This document shows, piece by piece, positions 1 to 8,754 of a stretch of DNA of 64,000 nucleotides (position 1 is its first letter; every line of letters begins with the position of its first letter). The notes under the pieces were generated by a model. It had not been told where the DNA came from. It saw nothing but the letters and a program-made list of their open reading frames with translations, and made no database searches. Origin of the DNA: Thermotogae bacterium (GTDB lineage Bacteria > Thermotogota > Thermotogae > Petrotogales > Petrotogaceae); contig JACKPH010000001.1 of NCBI GenBank assembly GCA_024233675.1, forward strand, positions 186,001 to 250,000, given 5' to 3'. The position numbers and the translations under genes are program-made.

Positions 1-713
1 AGCTTTTCAGCTATACAAATAACAAAGTTGCTCAGCTTGAAGAAATAGTAAAATCAATTGACACAACATCAATTTCAAACAAAATAAATATTGTCGATTC
101 AAAAACAACAGAAAATTCAGAGAAAATAACTTCTCTTGAAACTCAGTTTGCAGATATTCAGAAGTCTTTAACAGGTCTTGACTTCAAAAATGATATAAAT
201 ACTATATTCACATCTGTTTCAAACAATTCTTCAGCATTAGAAACACTTAAGACAACAGTTGCAGATAACGCTTCAGGATTATCCGCATTAACAGAAAAAG
301 TTTCTGACCTTGAAAAAAATGTTAACCTCAGTAATGTTAATCTGAACACAAAAGTATCATCTGCTGAAAACAAAATAAATCTTATATCTACAGAACTTGA
401 ATCACTTAAAAATTCATTATCAGGAAAAGCTGATAAAGTAGATATTTCATCACTTAACACATCAATAAACTCAAATAAAGTTGCAATAAACGAAACAAAC
501 AGCAATTTAGCAGAAGTAAAATCCGTCAGTGATGATAACTCTTCAAAATTGACAGATCTTGGTAAAAAAATTGATGAAGTTTCCAAAAAAGCTGATGATG
601 CAGCTGTAAAAGCAGGTACAAAATCAGGTTTTGATTTTCTTGATATAGTTCTTGCAGTAATAGTATCAGCAGGTGTTTCTTTCGCAATACATAATTTTGT
701 ACCTGTTCCTTAA
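1..713 (+). CDS. Omp-alpha-like coiled-coil envelope rod protein, 3' part
   Basis: The frame is open from the left window edge to TAA at 711-713, giving about 236 residues with no visible start, so the N-terminus lies outside the window. The visible part is rich in Ser, Thr, Asn, Asp, Lys and Leu, has a heptad-like pattern of hydrophobic residues over more than 180 residues (for example KITSLETQFADIQKSL), and contains no Cys or Trp. It ends in one hydrophobic segment (FLDIVLAVIVSAGVSFAI) followed by a short tail. A long coiled coil with a C-terminal membrane anchor is the layout of Thermotoga Omp-alpha, the spacer between cell body and outer toga, which carries an SLH domain at its N-terminus. 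That domain would be upstream and cannot be checked here. Other coiled-coil surface proteins remain possible. Confidence 0.6.
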   Translation, partial: LFSYTNNKVAQLEEIVKSIDTTSISNKINIVDSKTTENSEKITSLETQFADIQKSLTGLDFKNDINTIFTSVSNNSSALETLKTTVADNASGLSALTEKVSDLEKNVNLSNVNLNTKVSSAENKINLISTELESLKNSLSGKADKVDISSLNTSINSNKVAINETNSNLAEVKSVSDDNSSKLTDLGKKIDEVSKKADDAAVKAGTKSGFDFLDIVLAVIVSAGVSFAIHNFVPVP

Positions 714-725
714 ATATAATAAAAT

Positions 726-758
726 AAAAAAATATTCCGTAAATACGGAATATTTTTT
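726..758. terminator. Bidirectional terminator
   Basis: Inverted repeat AAAAATATTCCGTA / TACGGAATATTTTT with a 2-base loop, flanked by A-run and T-run. It lies between the convergent ends of the coiled-coil gene and the NYN-domain gene and can serve both. Confidence 0.85.
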
Positions 759-2086
759 TATTTATAATACTGAAAAGTATTCTCTTTTCTGTATACTTCT
801 TTTTTAGTTACAAGATAGTTTAAACATTTAACTATCTCTTCTGTATTTTCTGTATTAAAAAGATACACAGAAGCATATTTTAAATTATCCTGATCAATAT
901 TTTCCTCTTTAAGTATTCTCTTAAGATAAAAATTATCTATTGATGTTTTAAATTCCTCATAAGATCCTATTAAAGTTACAGGTGTTTTTAAAGATACATA
1001 ATCGCTTCCGTCTTTACCTCTGAACATTCCGGAAAATTTAAGAGCCATACCGAAAGATCCTATAATTTTATTGGAAAGATTTATGTCATCTTTTGCCTTA
1101 TGAAGTGCATCTGATATCGTAGAGACCTTTTTTTCGGTAAAAATATCAAAAACATATTTTGAAAATTTATCTCTGTATTCAGGATAAGGAAGTATTTTTT
1201 CATGTTTTATTTCCCATCGTCTCGGAGCCGGAACATAAAGTGTTTCATTTGGACCGGTTTTAAGTTTTCCTGTCATAACAATATTTTCAATAAATTTCTT
1301 AAGAGGTATTTTTGTATTTTTTATTATCCACTGATGTCTTGAATTCGCCATTTCTTCAAGCTGTTCCGCATTAAGAGGAGGAAAAGTCTGAACTGTAAGT
1401 CTTTCAAGAAATCTCATATAATTTTCTTCATATTCACTTAGTTCGTTATTTTCAAGTATTATACTTTTCTTAACCGAATTAATAACAGCTTCGGTAAAAG
1501 AATTTAATGATTTGTACCCGAAATTCGAATAATTAATATTCATTCCGGTTATTATTCTTCTGACAATAACTTCATCAGGGTTAAGACTTTTTTCATCTAT
1601 TATTTTCATAATTTCTTCAACAACATCTTCGAAAGAATCAGTAGATGTAATTTTTTCGGATTTTACTATTTCCTCATAAGGAATATAATAATCCGCAGAA
1701 AGTTGCATATCCGAAGAAGTATTCTGGCTTCTGCTTATTACCGTAACTGATTTTCCGTATGTTCTGAGTTTTTTTACAAGAGGTACAAAATCAGCATCTC
1801 CTGTAACAAGAACAAAATTTTCTATATGAGTAAGAGAAAACATTGTTTCCATTGCATCAACAGCAAGTTTTATATCATTACCCTTCTTATTTCCGAATCC
1901 GTCTTCCGGCATCTCAATAAGTTCTATACCATGCCTCGAGAAAGAAAACATAGTTGCGGGATACTTTGACCAGTGTCCGTAAGCTTTACCTCCCACTACT
2001 TTTCCGTTTTCTTCAATTTTTTCAACAATAAGTTCAGGATCAACAGGTTGATTCTGATAATCCATAAAAATAAAAGTATTTTTCAT
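758..2086 (-). CDS. NYN-domain (LabA/DUF88-like) protein with OST-HTH-like region
   Basis: A 442-residue protein. Residues 1-140 form a NYN/PIN-like domain: FMDYQN with Asp9, GNDIKLAVDAM with Asp71, and LVTGDADF with Asp97 and Asp99 are the acidic residues expected to hold a metal in this nuclease fold. Residues of about 150-230 resemble the OST-HTH/LOTUS RNA-binding module that often follows NYN domains. The C-terminal half is not recognised. Such proteins are thought to act on RNA, but the target here is unknown. The start is fixed by GGAGGTTGAGGGG just before ATG. The gene follows ileS on the minus strand across a terminator, so it may be partly co-transcribed. Confidence 0.8.
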   Translation of the reverse strand: MKNTFIFMDYQNQPVDPELIVEKIEENGKVVGGKAYGHWSKYPATMFSFSRHGIELIEMPEDGFGNKKGNDIKLAVDAMETMFSLTHIENFVLVTGDADFVPLVKKLRTYGKSVTVISRSQNTSSDMQLSADYYIPYEEIVKSEKITSTDSFEDVVEEIMKIIDEKSLNPDEVIVRRIITGMNINYSNFGYKSLNSFTEAVINSVKKSIILENNELSEYEENYMRFLERLTVQTFPPLNAEQLEEMANSRHQWIIKNTKIPLKKFIENIVMTGKLKTGPNETLYVPAPRRWEIKHEKILPYPEYRDKFSKYVFDIFTEKKVSTISDALHKAKDDINLSNKIIGSFGMALKFSGMFRGKDGSDYVSLKTPVTLIGSYEEFKTSIDNFYLKRILKEENIDQDNLKYASVYLFNTENTEEIVKCLNYLVTKKEVYRKENTFQYYK

Positions 2087-2107
2087 CCCCTCAACCTCCA
2101 GTGGGTT

Positions 2108-2135
2108 AAAAAGCGCAGCTTAAGCCGCGCTTTTT
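2108..2135 (-). terminator. Terminator after ileS
   Basis: On the minus strand AAAAAGCGCGGC, loop TTAA, GCTGCGCTTTTT. The one imperfect position is a G-U pair on the minus strand and an A/C mismatch on the plus strand, so it is oriented to end ileS transcription. Confidence 0.8.
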
Positions 2136-4876
2136 TATTTTACAGCACTTACACATCTCGGACAAAGTGTAGGATGTTCTTTGTCTTTACCTACATTTTC
2201 ATCTATTTTCCAACATCTTTCACATTTTTCTCCGAGTGCTTTTATTACATTTACTTTTGAAACTTCACCTTCAAATCCTTCGGAAACTTCAGAAATTTCA
2301 AATCCTGATGTTATGAAAATATCAGCCATAAAATTCTTATCATATTTACTTACGGTTTCATATATATCTTTATCTTTTATTTCAACTATTACGGATGCAT
2401 CAAGGGAATTTCCTATAAATTTATCTCTTCTCTTCTCTTCAAGTGCTTTTGTTACATCTTCCCTGAGCTTAAGTATCTTTTCCCATTTTGCATTAAGTTC
2501 TTCGTCTATATAAGTTTCTTCAAAAACCGGCCAGGATTCAAGCTGAACAGTATCAAACTTTCCTGACCCTTCAGGAAGATAACCGTATATTTCTTCTGAT
2601 GTAAATGTAGTAATAGGTGCCATAAGTTTTGTAAGAGTCATACCTATTTCATACATAGCCGTCTGGGCAGATCTTCTTAAAAGCGAATCCTTTTTCTCAG
2701 AATATATTCTGTCTTTTATTATGTCAAGATATATAGCACTCATGTCTATAGTGCAGAATTTATTAAGAAGATTATGAACTCTGTAAAACTCATATTTTTC
2801 ATAATAAGCATTTACATTTTTTATAAGCTCATTAAGTTTCATCATAGCCCACTGATCAATTTCCTGCATATCTTCATATTTTACATAATTTTCCGCAGGA
2901 TCAAAATCATTTATATTACCGAGTATATATCTTATTGTGTTTCTGAATTTTCTGTATACTTCAGCCTGCTGTTTAAGAATATCAGAAGAAATCCTTATAT
3001 CTCCTCTGTAATCTGCTGAAGCTACCCAAAGTCTAAGTATATCAGCACCGTACTGGTCTATTATTTCCTGAGGCATCATTCCGTTTCCCGATGATTTGGA
3101 CATTTTCTTTCCTTCTTCATCTTTTATAAATCCATGAGTAAGAACAGATTTATAAGGAGCTATTCCGTTCATTCCTACAGAAAGGAATATAGAGCTGTTA
3201 AACCATCCTCTGTGCTGGTCACTTCCTTCAAGATAAAGATCAGCAGGATATTTTTTAAGTTCATCTCTTGTATTTACAACAGACTGCCATGAAGCTCCGG
3301 AGTCTATCCATACATCAAGAATATCTTCCATTTTTTCATAAGTATAATTTTCAGAGGTTTCACATCCGAATCCTTCAGGGAAAAGAACATCTGTATCATA
3401 CTTCCACCATGCATCTGTTCCTTCTTTTCTTACAATATCCACAAACTGTTCCATCATTTTTTCTGTTAAAATAACTTCTCCTGTTTCAACACACCTTACA
3501 GCTGGTATAGGTATTCCCCAGGCTCTCTGTCTTGATATACACCAGTCAGGTCTGTCAGAAATCATTGAAGTTATTCTGTTTTCTCCCCATTCAGGTATCC
3601 ATTCCACTTTTTTGATTTCGTCGAGAACCTTTTTTCTGAGATCGTTATTATCAACAGATACAAACCACTGTTCAGTTGCTCTGAAAATTATAGGACTCTT
3701 ACATCTCCAGCAATGCGGATATGAATGTGTTATATTTTCTACGGCAACAAGATTTCCTGATTTTTTAAGATCCTCTATAATAACTTTATTTGAATCCCAT
3801 ATTTTCATTCCTGTATATTTTCCGGCTTCTTCTGTAAATTTTCCCTGATGATCAACAGGAGAAAGAACAGGAAGTTTATATTTCAGACCTGTCATATAAT
3901 CTTCGGCTCCGTGACCGGGAGCTGTATGAACAAGACCTGTTCCGTCTTCAAGAGTTACATAATCAGCAAGAACAAAAACGGATTTTCTGTCAGCAAAAGG
4001 ATGCTCAGCAGATTTACCCTCAAGTTCCCTACCTTTAAATTTATCAGTTATCTCATATTTATCTATACCGGCTTTTTTCATAACTTTTTCAGCAAGTGAT
4101 TCGGAAACAATCCATACTTCACTGCCGATGTTAACTTTTACATAATCATACTGAGGATTGACAGCTATAGCAACATTTGCCGGAAGTGTCCACGGTGTTG
4201 TTGTCCAAATAACCGCATATTCACCTTCACTCATTTTAAATTTCACATATATAGAAGGTGATGTATGATCATGATATTCAACTTCGGCTTCAGCAAGCGC
4301 CGTTTCACATTCTGCACACCAGTAAATAGGTTTTTTATTTCTGTATATATTTCCGCTTTTAAGCAAAGAATTAAGAGTTTCAAGTACTCCGGCTTCATAT
4401 TCGGGTTCAAGCGTTATATAAGGTTTATCCCAATCAGCCGTAACTCCTAATCTTTTAAAACCTTTTTTCTGTATTTCAACCTGTTTAAGTGCATATTCAC
4501 GGCATATTTCCCTTATTTTCAGTTTAGAAAGCTGATGTGCTTTCTCACCGAGTTGTGTTGTAACTTTATGTTCTATAGGCAGTCCGTGAGTATCCCATCC
4601 CGGAACAAAAGGAGCTCTGAAACCTTTCATAGTTTTATATTTTATTACTATATCCTTAAGAACTTTGTTCAGAGCGTGTCCCATATGAATATCACCGTTT
4701 GCGTACGGCGGACCGTCATGAAGGAGGAATACAGGATTGTCTTTTCTTACCTCATTTATAACTTTTTCAATATCTGTTTCTTCCCATTTTTTTAATATCT
4801 CAGGTTCTTTCTGTTTAAGATTTGCTTTCATTTTAAAAGACGTTTCCGGTAAATTTAACGTGTCTTTGTATTCCAA
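2135..4876 (-). CDS. ileS: Isoleucyl-tRNA synthetase
   Basis: A 913-residue class I aminoacyl-tRNA synthetase that charges tRNA-Ile with isoleucine in the cytoplasm. The ATP-binding HIGH-type motif is HMGH at residues 64-67 within PYANGDIHMGHALNK. The second signature KKMSKSSGN is near residue 600. The connective editing domain lies between (WTTTPWTLPANVAIAVNP). The C-terminus carries a zinc knuckle, CERCWK then CPRC, typical of bacterial IleRS of this length. The start follows GGAGGTG. It lies 31 bases downstream of the response-regulator gene on the same strand, so it is probably read through from the two-component genes. There is no room for a T-box leader. Confidence 0.97.
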   Translation of the reverse strand: MEYKDTLNLPETSFKMKANLKQKEPEILKKWEETDIEKVINEVRKDNPVFLLHDGPPYANGDIHMGHALNKVLKDIVIKYKTMKGFRAPFVPGWDTHGLPIEHKVTTQLGEKAHQLSKLKIREICREYALKQVEIQKKGFKRLGVTADWDKPYITLEPEYEAGVLETLNSLLKSGNIYRNKKPIYWCAECETALAEAEVEYHDHTSPSIYVKFKMSEGEYAVIWTTTPWTLPANVAIAVNPQYDYVKVNIGSEVWIVSESLAEKVMKKAGIDKYEITDKFKGRELEGKSAEHPFADRKSVFVLADYVTLEDGTGLVHTAPGHGAEDYMTGLKYKLPVLSPVDHQGKFTEEAGKYTGMKIWDSNKVIIEDLKKSGNLVAVENITHSYPHCWRCKSPIIFRATEQWFVSVDNNDLRKKVLDEIKKVEWIPEWGENRITSMISDRPDWCISRQRAWGIPIPAVRCVETGEVILTEKMMEQFVDIVRKEGTDAWWKYDTDVLFPEGFGCETSENYTYEKMEDILDVWIDSGASWQSVVNTRDELKKYPADLYLEGSDQHRGWFNSSIFLSVGMNGIAPYKSVLTHGFIKDEEGKKMSKSSGNGMMPQEIIDQYGADILRLWVASADYRGDIRISSDILKQQAEVYRKFRNTIRYILGNINDFDPAENYVKYEDMQEIDQWAMMKLNELIKNVNAYYEKYEFYRVHNLLNKFCTIDMSAIYLDIIKDRIYSEKKDSLLRRSAQTAMYEIGMTLTKLMAPITTFTSEEIYGYLPEGSGKFDTVQLESWPVFEETYIDEELNAKWEKILKLREDVTKALEEKRRDKFIGNSLDASVIVEIKDKDIYETVSKYDKNFMADIFITSGFEISEVSEGFEGEVSKVNVIKALGEKCERCWKIDENVGKDKEHPTLCPRCVSAVK

Positions 4877-4907
4877 CTTACTACACCTCCGATTTAGCTT
4901 TGAATAT

Positions 4908-5264
4908 TTATAATTCCAACAGATTTTGTATTGTGTCTTTTAATTCCGTTAAATCCATTGATTTAACAACATAGGCATCAGCCGCCCATGAGGCCATTTC
5001 ACTCTTATAATGAGAATAAGCTGTGAGAAGAATTATTTTTTTATCAGAATATTTTTTTCTTATTTCTCCGGCAAGTTCAAGACCGTTCATATCAGGCATT
5101 TCAATGTCTGTACATATAATATCAAAGTTACTGTCTTCCTTAAGTAATGTAAGAGCTTTTTTTGCACTTGGTTCATCGGTTATTTCATAACCAGCATCCT
5201 CAAGTTCTTCTTTAATAAGTAATCTTACATTATCTTCATCATCAACAATAAGTATTCTTGCCAT
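4908..5264 (-). CDS. Single-domain response regulator (CheY-like)
   Basis: A receiver-only protein of 118 residues from the chosen start. The acidic pair is DDE at residues 8-10, the likely phosphoacceptor is Asp53 in CTDIEMPDMNG, and Thr81 and Lys101 complete the signalling site. There is no output domain, so it must act by protein contact. An upstream in-frame ATG would add nine residues, but GGGAGGGTG sits directly before the codon for MARILIVDD, which decides the start. It follows the histidine kinase by 31 bases, so the two should be cognate partners. The next gene is ileS. The signal sensed and the target are unknown. Confidence 0.93.
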   Translation of the reverse strand: MARILIVDDEDNVRLLIKEELEDAGYEITDEPSAKKALTLLKEDSNFDIICTDIEMPDMNGLELAGEIRKKYSDKKIILLTAYSHYKSEMASWAADAYVVKSMDLTELKDTIQNLLEL

Positions 5265-5295
5265 AATAACACCCTCCCTATTATTAAGCATAAAA

Positions 5296-8031
5296 TTATT
5301 TCAAAGGAATTTCGAATTTAAATTTAGTACCTGTTTCATCTGATTTTACAAGATAAAGTTTACCCCCGTGTTCTTCCTCAATTATTTTTTTACATATAGG
5401 AAGTCCCAATCCTGTTCCGTGTGTTTTTGTTGTAAAGAACGGTAAAAAAAGTTTTTCCTGATTAGCCCGAGAAATCGGTTCTCCGTTATTTTCTATCTCA
5501 AAAAACGCATTTTTACCCTCTGTTCCGGTTTTTATATTTATTTTACCATTATCAGAAACAACTTCTATTGCATTTTTAATAAGATTTATTAAAACCTGTT
5601 TAATTCTGCTTCTGTCTCCGTAAACTTCTATTTTGTCATCTATCCATTCGGCATTAAGCGCTATATTCTTCTGGACAAAAAAATCTTCGAACATAACAGT
5701 TACATCTTTTATAACCTCATTAAGTCCGAGAAGTTCGAATCTCGGTATTCTTCCTCCCCGCGAATACTCAAGAATTTCAGAAACTATTTCCTCAAGCCTT
5801 GTCAGCTCACCTTTAATAATTTCGGAATATTTTTTCACAGATTCTTTATCATCTATTTTTTTATTCATTCTCGAAAGAAATCCTCCTATTACAGTAAGGG
5901 GGTTTCTTATTTCATGTGCAATTCTTGCTGTCATCTCACCTATTGCAGCAAGTTTTTCTCTTCTTTCGATTTCCTGCTGAAGAGCATCTACTTCCGTCAC
6001 ATCATCAAAAACTATTATTACACCTTCTATAACGCCGAGTTCCCTGTTCCAGAGAGGTGAAAACTGTATGTCAAAAATTTTATCCTCACCTGAAATATTT
6101 ATTTTATACTTAGGATATTTCAGATTATTTTTAGTTTCATATATCTGATCTATTGTATTAATTATATCTTCTCCTATTATACCAGATAAAAATCTTATAC
6201 TGTTTCCGAGAATATTTTCTCTCGGTCTTGAAAATAAAATTTCAGATCTCTGATTCCATTCAACTATTTTCTCATTTCTGTCAACAACAACAATAGAAAG
6301 AGCAAGATTCTGAAGAATATTTTCCTTAAATCTCTGATAATAATCAAGAATATTTTTCTGATCCTCAAGACTTTTTGTTTTCTGACGCAATTCCTCATAG
6401 TTCTCTATCATTTCAAGTGCGAGTCCTATACTATCCTGAAAAAGCCTTATTATTTCAATATCTATATAATTGACAGGAACCTTGTTTATTTTATTATCTA
6501 CTATTACAACACCTTTTGTATCAAATCTTCCGGTAACAGGAAATATAAGAAATTCTTCAGTCTGTATTATTTCATAAATATCCTCAAGTTCTTCTTTTTT
6601 TATTTTAAGCATATGAGGAACAACATGAACAATCTGTCTTTTATTAACAACTCTTTCCAGAACAGGATGTCCTTTATAGGCAAGAACTTTATTTTCTACT
6701 TTTTCTGTCAGCTTGGTGGAAAAAGGTATCTGAATTGCTTCTTCCCTTAAATACTGAACAATATCACCGTATTTTATTGCCCTCCTGTTTGCCTCTTTCC
6801 ATATCTGTTCGACATCATCATCATCGTCGGGTCCCATCCAGAGTTTAGGCATAAGAAACCCTCTTACTCTGTCTCTTTCAAGATACAAGGCTCTGTTAAA
6901 TCTTAAACCTCTTCCCGAAGTAAGTCCCAGAAGCATTATTTTAATAGCATTTGATTTATCGTATGTTGATCTTATTGCCTGACTTATTTTATGCAGCGCA
7001 TTCATTTTATCAAGCTGCTCTTTCTGCATTTTTATAAGATCTTCATGACTTTCTTTAAGATTACGGAGTTTTTCAATTTCATCCTTTAATTTACCGTAAA
7101 GATTAATTCTTGAAATAGCAAGTCCGAATCTTTTGACTCCGTCATTAAGAAATTTAAGGTCTATTTCATCAAAAAATTTATAAGGTCTGAACCCGTAACC
7201 TTCTTTTCTGTTGTATATACCTATTACTCCTATAGTTATATTATCAACATTAAGAGGAACATATATTGCTGATTTTATATCGAAATAAAACGGATTTTCA
7301 TATTTTTCAAATTTATCCTTACCGACTATAAGAAATTCTTTATTTTCCTGAATAGTTTTTCCTTCATAAGAATTAGAAATATCAAGAAAAGTTGTTTTTA
7401 ATTCGTCAGATTTAATACCTGATGTTTCGGAAATATATAGCTTGGAATTTTCAAATTTCCAGAAAAGTGCAACTCCTGCATAAAGCGAGTTTCTTATTTC
7501 TTCAAGAACCTGAAAATAAAGTTTGTCGATATTTACTGTATTTTCAATAATAGAGGTAAGTTTTTCTATAAAATTGACTTTATCCCTTAACTCATCTATA
7601 GCAAGATTCTCCATTACCAACTTAATAAGTACCGCAAAAGATTTGGTATTTTCATCTATAAAATTATAATCAAGTTCTTCACCGAAAATACCCACTGCAC
7701 CTAAAAAAGAATTTCCGGAAAAAATGGGGTAAAGATTAATTTTTTCATTACCTAAAAACTCACCGTTTTCAAAAAAATATTCGGTTTTTTTATTTTCTAT
7801 AAGAGCTTTACCTGTTCCTTCTGTTAAAGACATATGTATTTTATAATTATCAACAGATCTATCGTTAACAGAACTTCCCATAAGTTTAAGAACATTTCTC
7901 GGAGATTCGAATATAAATATAAAAACATCTCTTTTAATTCTTATTTTTATCTGATTGGCAATTTCACCGGAAACCGTTTTAAGTAAATTAGTAGGATCCT
8001 CATTTTCTATAATTCCCATTATATTTTCCAT
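5296..8031 (-). CDS. Cytoplasmic GAF/PAS sensor histidine kinase
   Basis: A 911-residue kinase from the chosen start, preceded by GGGAGGGG; a longer reading frame adds 28 residues without a ribosome site. No membrane segment is evident. The N-terminal half holds at least two GAF-like regions (about 20-160 and 185-330) and a third around 370-560. A PAS domain follows near 600-690 (LSIVVVDRNEKIVEWNQRSE). HisKA carries the phosphorylated His706 in AHEIRNPL, and the ATPase domain shows NLIKNAIE and GTGLGLPICKKI. It is the first gene of a leftward set with the receiver gene and ileS. It likely integrates cytoplasmic small-molecule or redox cues; the ligand cannot be inferred. Confidence 0.93.
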   Translation of the reverse strand: MENIMGIIENEDPTNLLKTVSGEIANQIKIRIKRDVFIFIFESPRNVLKLMGSSVNDRSVDNYKIHMSLTEGTGKALIENKKTEYFFENGEFLGNEKINLYPIFSGNSFLGAVGIFGEELDYNFIDENTKSFAVLIKLVMENLAIDELRDKVNFIEKLTSIIENTVNIDKLYFQVLEEIRNSLYAGVALFWKFENSKLYISETSGIKSDELKTTFLDISNSYEGKTIQENKEFLIVGKDKFEKYENPFYFDIKSAIYVPLNVDNITIGVIGIYNRKEGYGFRPYKFFDEIDLKFLNDGVKRFGLAISRINLYGKLKDEIEKLRNLKESHEDLIKMQKEQLDKMNALHKISQAIRSTYDKSNAIKIMLLGLTSGRGLRFNRALYLERDRVRGFLMPKLWMGPDDDDDVEQIWKEANRRAIKYGDIVQYLREEAIQIPFSTKLTEKVENKVLAYKGHPVLERVVNKRQIVHVVPHMLKIKKEELEDIYEIIQTEEFLIFPVTGRFDTKGVVIVDNKINKVPVNYIDIEIIRLFQDSIGLALEMIENYEELRQKTKSLEDQKNILDYYQRFKENILQNLALSIVVVDRNEKIVEWNQRSEILFSRPRENILGNSIRFLSGIIGEDIINTIDQIYETKNNLKYPKYKINISGEDKIFDIQFSPLWNRELGVIEGVIIVFDDVTEVDALQQEIERREKLAAIGEMTARIAHEIRNPLTVIGGFLSRMNKKIDDKESVKKYSEIIKGELTRLEEIVSEILEYSRGGRIPRFELLGLNEVIKDVTVMFEDFFVQKNIALNAEWIDDKIEVYGDRSRIKQVLINLIKNAIEVVSDNGKINIKTGTEGKNAFFEIENNGEPISRANQEKLFLPFFTTKTHGTGLGLPICKKIIEEEHGGKLYLVKSDETGTKFKFEIPLK

Positions 8032-8080
8032 AAAATCCCCTCCCAAATCAATTATACCCCAAAATTCCCATTTATATAAC

Positions 8081-8115
8081 AAAAATGTCTCCTTACGCAA
8101 CATTACAGGAGACAT
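8081..8115 (-). terminator. Terminator of the small exported-protein gene
   Basis: Perfect 8-bp arms ATGTCTCC (8085-8092 on plus) and GGAGACAT (8108-8115) with a 15-base loop, followed on the minus strand by a TTTTTGTT run. It lies just before the promoter region of the histidine kinase, where TATAAT occurs on the minus strand at about 8052-8057. Confidence 0.75.
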
Positions 8116-8128
8116 ATAAATAATTCAG

Positions 8129-8548
8129 TTAATACTGAAGTCCGAGAATTACGGAAAAAGGTGAAAAACCTGCACCTATTTTTAAATATCCTCCCCAAAA
8201 AGAGGTAAGAAGTCCCGCATTAACCCCTTTAACAGTATCAGCCGAAACATAAATTTTTGCTCCCCACGGACCTATTTCTGCCATAACTCTTGCCCCCGGA
8301 CCTCCGGAAACAATTGCTCCGACACCGACATTGTAATCAAAGTCACCTATATTACCCTTTAAAAAAGGTAAATTTATTCCGGCAGAAAATCCCAAAGATG
8401 TTGAATTAGATATTTCTACAACTGTACAGAAATCCGCTCTTGCAATTTTAAGATCCGGCATAAAAGCCTGCACTGTAAAAATATCCTTCGCTGAAAAAAC
8501 ATTAACCGCCAAAATAAAAACAAAAATTAAAAAATAAATTTTTTTCAC
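8129..8548 (-). CDS. Small exported protein of unknown function
   Basis: A 139-residue protein beginning at GTG (8546-8548), five bases after GGAGGTG; a longer frame from an upstream ATG lacks a ribosome site. The N-terminus KKIYFLIFVFILAVNVFSA is a signal peptide. The mature part is rich in Gly, Ser and aromatic residues with alternating hydrophobic positions (GPWGAKIYVSADTVKG, GGYLKIGAGFSPFSVILGLQY) and ends in an aromatic residue. This looks like beta strands of a small outer-membrane or periplasmic beta protein. I do not recognise a family. It is monocistronic, with its own terminator. Confidence 0.7.
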   Translation of the reverse strand: MKKIYFLIFVFILAVNVFSAKDIFTVQAFMPDLKIARADFCTVVEISNSTSLGFSAGINLPFLKGNIGDFDYNVGVGAIVSGGPGARVMAEIGPWGAKIYVSADTVKGVNAGLLTSFWGGYLKIGAGFSPFSVILGLQY

Positions 8549-8579
8549 AGCAACACCTCCAAAGTTATTATATAAAATT

Positions 8580-8598
8580 ATATCAAAAAAATTGATAT
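8580..8598. promoter_or_regulatory. Short dyad upstream of the exported-protein gene
   Basis: ATATCAA, five A residues, TTGATAT: perfect 7-bp arms, about 30 bases upstream of the GTG start and close to TATAAT-like sequences on the minus strand. It is a possible operator. In AT-rich DNA a dyad of this size can occur by chance. Confidence 0.3.
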
Positions 8599-8754
8599 TT
8601 ATAAAAAAAATAATAATTTTATATTCAGGAAACATAAAACACTTTTAGTTAACAATCTTAACAATAATGTTGTTTTTTTGTTTCTTAACATTGATATTAT
8701 AAAGGTGATATGTTACTGTTTTTTTACTCATATGAATAAAAAGGGGGATTTTGT

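Noticed and set aside
158..586. 142-codon minus-strand frame opposite the coiled-coil gene
   Set aside because: It is a mirror of a repetitive Ser/Asn/Glu-rich coding sequence; the plus frame ends exactly at a terminator.
2181..4795. Several plus-strand open frames opposite ileS
   Set aside because: They lie fully inside a strongly conserved gene on the other strand, have no ribosome sites and encode low-complexity, Phe/Ser-rich products typical of antisense frames.
4877..4907. T-box or other leader RNA for ileS
   Set aside because: Only 31 bases separate ileS from the upstream gene; there is no space for a leader structure.
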